In this document: piece by piece, positions 41,605 to 50,530 of the stretch
Numbering within the stretch: position 1 is the stretch's first letter
Layout: every line of letters starts with the position of its first letter
DNA from: a virus
Length of the DNA: 64,000 bases
Strand: one strand, 5' to 3'
IMG/VR virus record: IMGVR_UViG_3300013132_000023
Span: 1-64,000 of that record
Notes under the pieces: generated by a model
Told to the model about the DNA's origin: nothing
The model's input: the letters and a program-made list of their open reading frames with translations, nothing else
Database searches by the model: none
Program-made: the position numbers and the translations under genes

Positions 41605-41610
41605 TGTATT
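41602..41610 (+). promoter_or_regulatory. Late promoter element TTAGTGTATTTTT, fused to terminator
   Basis: Exact consensus copy whose TTAG lies in the descending arm of the terminator stem. 46 bases before the next start codon; the leader contains a TGAG/CTCA and AGCG/CGCT nested hairpin (41619-41644). Confidence 0.8.
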
Positions 41611-41655
41611 TTTAGACATGAGGCGTAGCGTTCGCTTAGTCTCAGGAGCAAGGAC

Positions 41656-42132
41656 ATGGCAAAAGCTACTTTTGAACATGAAGGCAATTCTGGCCTTCTA
41701 ACGGTCATTACCCATTTTGACCACACGGCATTTATACCCTGCACCAAAAGGGTAGATGAGGCGTTTCGTCTCGGCGGCACTGCTGTAAACTCTGTTGTCG
41801 TCTATGAAGGCTTAACACTCAACCTTCCATGCTTACCGTCATTTGTTCACTTTCGAGCTTTCCGTACACCGGAAGATTACTTTGATTCCGTTGGTGTAAT
41901 TTCTCAAGAAGATTGGTCAGACTCGGATCGTCATTGTTACGTGACTGAATACTATAGCCTTGATATGGAAGGCAAGAAACCGAGCTGGTTTATCAGTCGT
42001 CAGCCAATTCAAAACGCCAATCATTTGTTCATAAATCTAGACGTTGTTGATGGTGGTGGCAATGTTGTGCGTCGTTATCGTGTATCTCCATTTACCGGAG
42101 AATATCGTGTCATGGAGGGCCTAAATGCCTAA
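41656..42132 (+). CDS. Unknown tail-region protein (158 aa)
   Basis: Starts MAKATFEHEGNSGLLTVITH seven bases after GGAGC. Beta-rich, with Cys, Trp and aromatic loops and a Gly-rich DVVDGGGNVVRRYRV ending. First gene of the fibre unit and overlaps the large LamG protein gene by 8 bases, so probably its partner or chaperone. No family recognised. Confidence 0.6.
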   Translation: MAKATFEHEGNSGLLTVITHFDHTAFIPCTKRVDEAFRLGGTAVNSVVVYEGLTLNLPCLPSFVHFRAFRTPEDYFDSVGVISQEDWSDSDRHCYVTEYYSLDMEGKKPSWFISRQPIQNANHLFINLDVVDGGGNVVRRYRVSPFTGEYRVMEGLNA

Positions 42133-45100
42133 TCTCATTACTGATGGTTCTCTTGTTGGTTTTTGGCCACTGAACGAGCCGAGTGGAGCACCAATTTGGC
42201 AAAACTATTCCCCTGCTTTTGGTTTTGCTCCTAGTGGTATTGGGCTAGACTTGACGGTTGCTGTTGCAGACGTAAGCAATCTTGAGGAATTTATGTCAGT
42301 GTGGCCTGGGCGTGCCACCGTGTTTAATCCTGAGTCTGGTGTATTTTACACCGGGTATCAAGTGCAAGGAGCTTGGAAAACTGGTACCGATTCGTCTCCA
42401 TTGAGTCGTTATTTAGTAATGGCTGGTGGATCAAGTCGAGGAGCACAACAAATTTGGCAACCAGCCATTGCTAATAGTGGATTCACTGTTGGTTTTTGGG
42501 TATATCCAAATAGCAATGGTAATTTGTCTTTCTACTCTAACATGTTGGCTTCTACTAATTCAGCTATTGAAGCTTGTAGAGCACACACTCTTGTTGGAGC
42601 ATTTCAGTCGAACACGTCTAACGCTGGTTGGCACATTGGTATTTCCGGTGCTATGGATCGTGCAGCACAGTTCAATTTTGATGCTACTGCTGGTAATCAA
42701 TTACGTGCTTTTGCATTCATTGAAAAGACTGGTACTGCTGCTCCAGCAGATTTGTTAAGTGTACCTATTGAATCTGGAAAGTTTACCCATCTTTCATACA
42801 GCTTCCGATTTATCGATGGCGTTTCGAATCAGATTGTTCTTTATAAAGATGGTCATGTTGCCGTTAGTGGGACAACTTCAGCCAGCCTGACGGCAGCTAA
42901 TACAAATCTTATTACTAATGCTTTAGCACGTTCACTTACTGTTGGTGCTTCGGATGATGGAACTACCGCTACAGACGACTATGAACGTACGAGCGGATGG
43001 AATCATCTTGTTTCTGGTTTGTATTTTTTCAAGCGTGTTCTCAATGAAGGAGAAGTGCTTGAAATGCATCAGCGTGGTGGACTACAACCAGCACTTGAAC
43101 AGACTATTGTACCTTCTCCTACACGCCTTACGTCTAGCTACTTGATTGCGTATTATCCATTCATGGAGCCTGGATATGGCGACGTAAGCTCAACGCACTT
43201 GGCAGCTAATTCAAATTACGACGCCGGTTCTTCTTCTGAGCGTGTTTTTGCCCCTGGTCCACATGGTTTTGGTGGTGTTTTCCACAATGGAACAAACACG
43301 TCTAACTATCATGCTGTACCAAGTGGCGTATGCTTTGAAATGCTAGACGGTGGAAGCTGGACGTTTGGTACATGGTGTAGTCTTAATAACGCCGCTAACC
43401 GTGATGATAACATCTTCTTTTCGTGGGGTTCAGTAACTACCGTTACAAATGCAGCACTTGATCCTGCGTCTGCTGCTTTTACAACTAATACTGGCGGCAT
43501 CGTTGGTACTGTAAGTGGTGTAACAAACCAACAAAGAATTGCTATTGAAGTTTATACTCTTGGAAGCAACCGTAATGCTGCCTCTACTCGCGTGTTTAAT
43601 CTTGATGGATCTTTTGAGTATTACAATCAATCATGCTTTCATATTGCCCTAGCTTATGATAATGAAACAAGAGGACTTTCTGTTTTCCTCAATGGTCATT
43701 TAGCACAAAGCGGAACGTTACCTAATTCACTTACCGATCAGTTGCGTCGAATCACTGGTAGTGGATATCCGTTAATGTTTGGAAACGGAGTTCAAGACGG
43801 TATTTTGGATTCTGTGACACGCGGTTTGCATACTGGTGGAGGTATTGACATTTGGCTTGGTCCTTGTTTCATGGCAAATGGTGCTCTGAACACACAAACA
43901 GTACGCGGCATTGCCTTAAGCGGCATTGTTGATCTGTCTTCTATTTATCGCACACGTCATGATCCTCGTCTTGTTGGATATTGGCCATGTAATACCTATC
44001 TACTTTCTGACGTTTTAGTTCTTGATGAAGCACGCGTATGGAGCCGAGTACCAAGTCACTTGGTGCGTGGCGACTCAAGTCCTACGGATGAGCGTTGGTA
44101 TGACGTGGATTTAAATGATGCTGCTGGTAGCGTGTATCGTAATGACGGTACTGCACGCATTGATCACTTTGGAACGCGTACAAATCCTCCGGAGCTTTCT
44201 AGCTATGGTAACCTTGGGATTACTTCTGGTATTTTTGTTGCTAACGCTGGATCTTTAGGAACAGAAGGAGCAACTAATGCTGGTGAGTCTGAGTCGTCTT
44301 ATGGCAATAATTCTATTCGTCACAAGCCGGTAATAGAAACGAGATCTTCGTCAGCACAGAACATTGCGGGCGAGTATATTGTTGCTTTTGAAGTAACTCC
44401 TAGTGGTCGTATTCCGGCAGTAGACACTGTTCGTACTGCGGCAACTACTGCAATTCATACAAATTGTTTACTGTTTGCTATTGGTAATCAAGCTTCATCT
44501 CCAGGAGCGGGTGACGCTTCGTATCATGGTTTCTTGACTTCACTTAATGCTAATAATCCAGATCCGTTGGGATTTGATGCTGGTCTAGGTGGGTCTGGTG
44601 TGATTATTAAGATCATGGGCAGTGAGGATACAATTACTGCCGCTAATCAGATTCCTTTGGTTTCCGGTAGATTGCCTTTTGGAGTACCAAGCAAAGTGCT
44701 TGTACATACCAAATTTGATAATCCATATTTATTCAATGGTATTACTGCTGGTCAATCTTCGTATACTATTAGTCTATGGATTAATGGTGTTTTGACACAT
44801 AGACGTACTTTACCGCACGTCAATTCGCGTGTGTGGTCCGATGGTGTAGTTGAAGATGCTGCTTCTACTGTACTCGTACAGTTTGGTGGCGTTTTGGCAA
44901 GCGACCTATACACTTCTACTGTAGGGTGGCAAGCTGGTTTAGGCGATATCTTTATGCGTGAAATCTTCCTTATGAAGGGAGTTTTCTTAAAAGACGAAGT
45001 TGCAGCGTTGGCGAATAGCGGCATTCAGTCTCCGTCTATTGCTGGTTTTACAAATCAAATGTCTACTACGCAGGTTACAATTGCTGACGCAGACATTCAG

Positions 45101-47158
45101 GGTTACTGGCGTTTCAATGGTTTTGACGGTAATGGATCTGGTACTACTGATTTAAGTCCAAAAAACAATCATCTATTTCCGGCAGCACAAAGATACAACG
45201 ATACAATTGGTGCAACGCAAGCTGCTAATTACATTCGTTATGCACCGGCTATGTTTAAAGATAGTTCGCTCGGTGTTCAATGTAGCGGTATTTCGTACAA
45301 TTCTTTGCAGGTTACTAATAGTAATCCAAATAGATTGCCAATTTTTATGGCGTCTGGTTCTGTTTTTAACAATCCAAACGACGGCTTTTCAATTGGTTTC
45401 TTTGCAAAGAAAAAAGAAGACGTTGTACTAAGTCGTTTTGATCTTCTTTTGGCATACGGCATTATTCCAACTTCTGTTACAACTACAACAGTTGACAATG
45501 ATTACGGTTGGGTCATTGGACAAGATGACTCAGAAAATATGAAAATGATTATTTCGACAAGTGGCAATATGTACTTGTCGAATACAAACAACGCTGCTAT
45601 GTCTGGTCAAGTAATGTGTGGAATTTTCGGAGAAGGCACTAAGTCTTCTTCGCAAACTTCTTTGATTGCATTTGATCGTATTGGTAGAAGTGAAGTTAAG
45701 TCTCCGCGTCTAGATTCTTGGGCACATTATTGCTGGACTTATGATCCTGCGGATTTCACTGTTCGTTGTTATCTGAATGGCGAGCTTGTAGATTCTGTAC
45801 GAATGAAGCTTGCTGTAAACCCAGCTAATTCTATTCAGATTCCGGCAGATCCTTTCGTGCGTCATATTACGTTCTTGCAGCACGCAACTGATGCATGGAC
45901 ATTTAATACAATTAACATCTATGATTTTACGTCAGTATTGACAGATGTTTTCTATTTTAGTAGATCGCTATCTGAACCAGAGGTTCGTTACATTGCCTTG
46001 AACGGCATTGATGATGCAACGGGTACGGTTGCAAGTGGTGTAATTGGTGGTTTCGTACACGGACAAGATACTGGATCTGGTTTGATCGGTGGTTTGTCTC
46101 GTGGTCAAGACACTGCATCGGGCGTTATTGGTGCTTACATTTCTGCTAGTACGGCAGCGAGTGGCTTGATTGGTGGCTACGTATCTGGTATTGTGTTTGG
46201 TACAGGAACAATTGGTGGTTTCTTGCAAGGCGTTGATACAATGTCTGGCATTGCCGCTGGTTACGTTGTTGGTGTTTACCTGGGATCTGGCATGGTGGCC
46301 GGTTATATTCACGGTCAAAATGTTGGTTCTGGTTTGTTTGGTGGTTTAATTCTTGGTTCACAGGGTGCCATTAATTCTATTGGTGGTTTAATCCAGGCCA
46401 GTGATTTGGGTAGTGGTATTGTTGGTGGCTATATGCTTGGCGGTTTGTTAGGACGTATAGAATTTGATACCAGCTTTACTGTTGAAGTTATGGCAGCACA
46501 AGACTTCGATGCACAAATGGAAATCGCTAAGACTATTGCGTCTGATTTTGACGCTAAACTAGTGATTTTCCAGAACGAAGTACCGCCATTGGTAAGTATT
46601 ATTGTTCCGAATACTACCGTTAGTGGCTTAATGCCTCCGTTCAATCAGTATTTCGTAGGCGTTGCCTCCGGTCAGCGGGGTAAGACAATCACTCAAACTC
46701 GTTGGAACTTCAGCGACTTTACGCCTTCCGTTAGCGTAGCCGTAAGTGGTGCTGGATTCTATCCAATTCAACATCGTTTTGCTGCAAGTGGATTCTACAT
46801 TGTCCGTTTTGAAGCAATTGACTCAGATGGATTGCATGCGTCAGCTACACGTATTGTGAACGCTGCATCTGGTATTAATCCAGTAATCGTAAGCTTGTCT
46901 GGTGTACCTCGTTCTGGTAATGCTGGTTTGACGGTAGACTTTACTACAACTGTTGACATCTTGCCGCCTGGAGTAAGCATTGTTTCTCGTCTTCTGGCAT
47001 TTGATGACGGACAAACGACTACGGCATTTAGTCCAACGCACGTTTACACGGAGCCCGGTACGTATAAACCAATTTGGTGTGTTCGAGATTCGCGTGGTGT
47101 TACGTGGTGTGATAGCTTGGAAGCCGGTAATGATTTCCTCGCAAACGGAGGGGCGTAA
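42125..47158 (+). CDS. Large multi-LamG tail fibre protein with Gly-repeat and PKD-like end
   Basis: 1677 residues. Four ConA/LamG-like lectin units begin at about residues 10, 340, 616 and 991, each starting with an (L/I)(V/I)xG/AYW/Y-(P/R)-type strand (for example LVGFWPLNEP, LIAYYPFMEP, LVGYWPCNTY, IQGYWRFNGF) and containing the LYKDGHVAVSG/FLNGHLAQSG-type hairpin. Residues about 1298-1440 are a run of roughly nine 15-18-residue repeats of the kind SGxIGGxxxG. The end (about 1480-1677) resembles PKD/Ig-like domains (GFYIVRFEAIDSDG, then PGTYKPIWCVRDSRG). A receptor-binding or side fibre is likely. Confidence 0.75.
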   Translation: MPNLITDGSLVGFWPLNEPSGAPIWQNYSPAFGFAPSGIGLDLTVAVADVSNLEEFMSVWPGRATVFNPESGVFYTGYQVQGAWKTGTDSSPLSRYLVMAGGSSRGAQQIWQPAIANSGFTVGFWVYPNSNGNLSFYSNMLASTNSAIEACRAHTLVGAFQSNTSNAGWHIGISGAMDRAAQFNFDATAGNQLRAFAFIEKTGTAAPADLLSVPIESGKFTHLSYSFRFIDGVSNQIVLYKDGHVAVSGTTSASLTAANTNLITNALARSLTVGASDDGTTATDDYERTSGWNHLVSGLYFFKRVLNEGEVLEMHQRGGLQPALEQTIVPSPTRLTSSYLIAYYPFMEPGYGDVSSTHLAANSNYDAGSSSERVFAPGPHGFGGVFHNGTNTSNYHAVPSGVCFEMLDGGSWTFGTWCSLNNAANRDDNIFFSWGSVTTVTNAALDPASAAFTTNTGGIVGTVSGVTNQQRIAIEVYTLGSNRNAASTRVFNLDGSFEYYNQSCFHIALAYDNETRGLSVFLNGHLAQSGTLPNSLTDQLRRITGSGYPLMFGNGVQDGILDSVTRGLHTGGGIDIWLGPCFMANGALNTQTVRGIALSGIVDLSSIYRTRHDPRLVGYWPCNTYLLSDVLVLDEARVWSRVPSHLVRGDSSPTDERWYDVDLNDAAGSVYRNDGTARIDHFGTRTNPPELSSYGNLGITSGIFVANAGSLGTEGATNAGESESSYGNNSIRHKPVIETRSSSAQNIAGEYIVAFEVTPSGRIPAVDTVRTAATTAIHTNCLLFAIGNQASSPGAGDASYHGFLTSLNANNPDPLGFDAGLGGSGVIIKIMGSEDTITAANQIPLVSGRLPFGVPSKVLVHTKFDNPYLFNGITAGQSSYTISLWINGVLTHRRTLPHVNSRVWSDGVVEDAASTVLVQFGGVLASDLYTSTVGWQAGLGDIFMREIFLMKGVFLKDEVAALANSGIQSPSIAGFTNQMSTTQVTIADADIQGYWRFNGFDGNGSGTTDLSPKNNHLFPAAQRYNDTIGATQAANYIRYAPAMFKDSSLGVQCSGISYNSLQVTNSNPNRLPIFMASGSVFNNPNDGFSIGFFAKKKEDVVLSRFDLLLAYGIIPTSVTTTTVDNDYGWVIGQDDSENMKMIISTSGNMYLSNTNNAAMSGQVMCGIFGEGTKSSSQTSLIAFDRIGRSEVKSPRLDSWAHYCWTYDPADFTVRCYLNGELVDSVRMKLAVNPANSIQIPADPFVRHITFLQHATDAWTFNTINIYDFTSVLTDVFYFSRSLSEPEVRYIALNGIDDATGTVASGVIGGFVHGQDTGSGLIGGLSRGQDTASGVIGAYISASTAASGLIGGYVSGIVFGTGTIGGFLQGVDTMSGIAAGYVVGVYLGSGMVAGYIHGQNVGSGLFGGLILGSQGAINSIGGLIQASDLGSGIVGGYMLGGLLGRIEFDTSFTVEVMAAQDFDAQMEIAKTIASDFDAKLVIFQNEVPPLVSIIVPNTTVSGLMPPFNQYFVGVASGQRGKTITQTRWNFSDFTPSVSVAVSGAGFYPIQHRFAASGFYIVRFEAIDSDGLHASATRIVNAASGINPVIVSLSGVPRSGNAGLTVDFTTTVDILPPGVSIVSRLLAFDDGQTTTAFSPTHVYTEPGTYKPIWCVRDSRGVTWCDSLEAGNDFLANGGA

Positions 47159-47161
47159 GGT

Positions 47162-50100
47162 ATGAATATTCTTGTTTCGAATGGAGTTGTCGTAAGTGGC
47201 GTAGGAGTGCCGCTTAATGGTATTGCGTGGCCTTCTGGTCAGTTTAATAGCAATGCCCCAGGGTCACAGCTTTGTGCCTTTTTGTCTTCTGTTAATGCTA
47301 CGTTTGGTTTCAATGTAACGCCTCATTCCTTTCAAACCGAGTGGATTCCTTGTGGCGATTCTTGTGCATTTCATGGTGCCTCTGGACAATTGCCCAATAT
47401 TGGTCATCCGTTAGAATTGTTTGTTGGCGACTTCTTTTTCCGTGGTCGCGTAACACACGCAGACTATACTACGACTACTGGTGGCACTGTAGTTGGTATA
47501 ACTGTAGAGGATGATCGTCGTCAATTACGTCGCGTTAAGATTCATACTGAAGACCTAGGAGAAGACGCACCAAGCGGTGTCGTTTCAATTGCCCGTGCTT
47601 ATCGTATAGTCAATGGTTTGAACGATCTCAACGGTGATCCAAACGATCCAAATATTAGAGAGTATCGTCGCATTTTGCAATTTGGTGGAACGTATAATCA
47701 GTTATTGACGGCTATTCAGCTTCATTTTAACCAAGGAAAATGTTCGATTGCTGTTACGGAACTTCCAACAGCGGAACAACTTGAAAGCAATATTGGTGGC
47801 ACAATTGACGCTCTGCGTTTTCAGTTTAATCTGACGACTCTTGATGAAGCCATTACTCGTATCCTTCAAGATACTGGTTACGATTGGTACTGGAACATGG
47901 ACGCTCAGCGTCTAAATCTAATTAACAAGAAGGTAGCTTTTGATCTATCTGAAAATGATATTCTGGATCTTGTGTCGCAATTTGGTAGTGCGAGTGGATT
48001 AAACGAAACAAAGCAACTGGGTTTTGGTCAGGACGTTGTTCCGGATCCAACACGTTTTCGTGTACTTGGTGGACACCAAGAAGGTTTCATTAACTCACAT
48101 TTATTGAGTCCAATTGATGGTCTTGATACATTTGGTTTAGACGGTCACGTAAACAAAGACGTTAAGAGTTCTGGAATCAACATTGTTTTCACACCAGCTT
48201 GGTCTCGTTTGACAATAGGCTTTTATGACGCAGACGGTTTTTATCGTACGTACATACCTACTGAAAAAGAGCTACAACTTGCTCTTGCTGGCATTGAACA
48301 GTGGACGTATTTCAAGATTTATCAAACAGATCTGACGACGGCTAATCCACCAGGATTTGCTTTGCCGGTAGACGCAGGATCGATTGCAGCACAACATCCA
48401 ACTTTCCAGAGTCGTTTGGATCCAGTTATGCCGTTGGCAGCATTTGGAACCGGCAATGAAGCATCTGGTATTCGTATTATTAGCAATAGACGTGACCAGG
48501 AGCAAAACTGGGTTTTGTCTTTTTATTCACGCATTAGCGATCACGCGTCACGTCACTATGGACGTTCGTATGTAGCCGAAGGACTGTTGTTCAATGAAGC
48601 GTCTGGTTTGTTCCGTCTTGTTGATGCGGCTTGGGCAAACGTAGAGAATCAAGTTCAGGGATACGGTCTTTCAACTTCAGGCGTTGTGATATCGGTTGGT
48701 AGTGGTGTTTACTTAGAAGATTACGAAATCAATCGTGCTCTTGGTCCTATTAGTCCGTTCGTCACTGACGATTTCCGTGTACGTGCGTACTGCCGTCTTC
48801 CGGCTAGTACGGTTTATGGTCCGCAGGGCGATAGTAATCCTGCTGGCTTTGGTAACTGGACAGAAGACGCACCTCCTTTTAATCCTACTGGTTCGGGCGA
48901 TCACTATATCCCCGTTCAGTTAACACTGGTTGGTAATCGCGTAGAAGACCCTCGTAGTGACGAGCTTTATTCTTTTGAAGATTACCCCGAGGGTACGATA
49001 TGGTGTCAATTGCCAATTAACGCTGGACCATCGGGCGGTCTTCGCGTTGATCCAATCATTAGGCAGTTGTCTACATTAGTCACTACGAATACAAAGCTTG
49101 CTGGTTCTGGCTTGACGGATATCATTAATCCAGCAATTGTCTTGAACGTTTATGATTCTTTGTCTGGTGTAGCTATTCCAGTAGAAGCACGTAGTCGTTA
49201 TGGTCAAACGTATCCAGGCCAATGGGTTTTGGGAGATCTGCATTATGAACGTGATGAAGACGTTCAGCTTGATGATCAATTTGTACCTTGGGCTTATTCT
49301 CCCGAAGGTAATCAAACGTCTTTACAGATTATGACGGATCGTGCTATTCGTCGTGTACAAGGTAAGATTGTACCGCGTAGTTCTTCACGATATGCTGACT
49401 TCCAACAAGTTGGATTACCATTGTTGTCTTTTGATGCATTTGCAGAACAAGGCATTGGTCCTTCTGGTCGCTATGGTGAAATCAGTCATGGTGTTAGCGA
49501 ATTGAATATTTCGTTTGGCATCGAAGGATTTGGAACTCGCTATAAGATACAGTCCTACTTCCCGAAGTTTGGTCGTGAAGCACCGCTTGGTGAGCGTGTG
49601 CGTGCTCAACTTAATGGCGTAATCAATCCTATCGATTTTACTGACTTGTCATTGTTGAATCCTCTGCCGGGTAATCCTCCTGATCCGTTGTTACCGGGCG
49701 ATTCATTCTTGCCGCCTATTTTCTTCGATAGAGAAAAACGAGCCGTTCGTGTAACCATTACGGACGTTACTAATGTTTTCACGCTTGGTAGCAATCCTGC
49801 GACCCAAGAAGAAGAACGTTATCGTGGTCTTGATCAGAATTCGTATTACAAGCCGCCTTTTGGTTTTTCTTCTAGCAATCCGGATTTCGCGAAAGGTGCT
49901 ATTTGTATTGATGGTTTCCTGAATGTTGGAGATGAAGCACTGTATCATACGGACGAATTTGAATTGCCCGGTGGTAATCGCGTGCTGAGATACTTCACTC
50001 AGGGGCGTCCTTTTGGAAATGGTACGATTGTACAAATTCAAAATGTCAACGCTAACGATCTTTCGGCATATGACGTTACTATCGTAGACCCTACAACTCT

Positions 50101-50530
50101 CTCAACGTTAGGTGTTGAGCGTGCTATTCTTGGCGTACAAGTTCTTAATGGTTCTGTTTCAATTGGAGATCGTACTACGCTTGCAGCACAAGGAGATGCA
50201 CCTATTGCTCCAGGAGCAAGCAATGGTACTATCTATGTAGCTGGTACTGTTCAAGATTCTGCTGGTGTTACACCAGTTGAGATTGTTGAAGTAAGCCTTG
50301 CAACTACTGTTAATGCTCGTGCAACTTGCAGAATACTTAACAATAATGGTGTTGTTGTTACGTCTGGTACGTTGTATTCAGATGTAGTACCGATTCCATA
50401 TCCACAGTTTGCTACATCTGGTGATCGTGGTTTCTTAACCAGGGCAACCGTTCCAAGCGGAACGCTTGGTGCTACAGCTCAAGTAAATTTCATTCAGATA
50501 GTAAAGCCAGCATTTATTAGGTACGCGTAA
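47162..50530 (+). CDS. Tail tip/hub-type protein (1122 aa)
   Basis: A 1122-residue protein that starts after the LamG gene with three bases between. The first 300 residues (FFFRGRVTHADYT, EDDRRQLRRVKI and DEAITRILQDTGYDWYWN) resemble tail hub proteins of the gp27/VgrG-like type, whose N-terminal barrels close the tail tube. Later parts are beta-rich with many Pro/Gly loops. It would join tube and fibre. The assignment is by segment resemblance and place. Confidence 0.6.
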   Translation: MNILVSNGVVVSGVGVPLNGIAWPSGQFNSNAPGSQLCAFLSSVNATFGFNVTPHSFQTEWIPCGDSCAFHGASGQLPNIGHPLELFVGDFFFRGRVTHADYTTTTGGTVVGITVEDDRRQLRRVKIHTEDLGEDAPSGVVSIARAYRIVNGLNDLNGDPNDPNIREYRRILQFGGTYNQLLTAIQLHFNQGKCSIAVTELPTAEQLESNIGGTIDALRFQFNLTTLDEAITRILQDTGYDWYWNMDAQRLNLINKKVAFDLSENDILDLVSQFGSASGLNETKQLGFGQDVVPDPTRFRVLGGHQEGFINSHLLSPIDGLDTFGLDGHVNKDVKSSGINIVFTPAWSRLTIGFYDADGFYRTYIPTEKELQLALAGIEQWTYFKIYQTDLTTANPPGFALPVDAGSIAAQHPTFQSRLDPVMPLAAFGTGNEASGIRIISNRRDQEQNWVLSFYSRISDHASRHYGRSYVAEGLLFNEASGLFRLVDAAWANVENQVQGYGLSTSGVVISVGSGVYLEDYEINRALGPISPFVTDDFRVRAYCRLPASTVYGPQGDSNPAGFGNWTEDAPPFNPTGSGDHYIPVQLTLVGNRVEDPRSDELYSFEDYPEGTIWCQLPINAGPSGGLRVDPIIRQLSTLVTTNTKLAGSGLTDIINPAIVLNVYDSLSGVAIPVEARSRYGQTYPGQWVLGDLHYERDEDVQLDDQFVPWAYSPEGNQTSLQIMTDRAIRRVQGKIVPRSSSRYADFQQVGLPLLSFDAFAEQGIGPSGRYGEISHGVSELNISFGIEGFGTRYKIQSYFPKFGREAPLGERVRAQLNGVINPIDFTDLSLLNPLPGNPPDPLLPGDSFLPPIFFDREKRAVRVTITDVTNVFTLGSNPATQEEERYRGLDQNSYYKPPFGFSSSNPDFAKGAICIDGFLNVGDEALYHTDEFELPGGNRVLRYFTQGRPFGNGTIVQIQNVNANDLSAYDVTIVDPTTLSTLGVERAILGVQVLNGSVSIGDRTTLAAQGDAPIAPGASNGTIYVAGTVQDSAGVTPVEIVEVSLATTVNARATCRILNNNGVVVTSGTLYSDVVPIPYPQFATSGDRGFLTRATVPSGTLGATAQVNFIQIVKPAFIRYA

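Noticed and set aside
42346-42354. TGGTGTATT inside the LamG gene
   Set aside because: Within coding sequence with no gene start near, and the conserved A is replaced by G.
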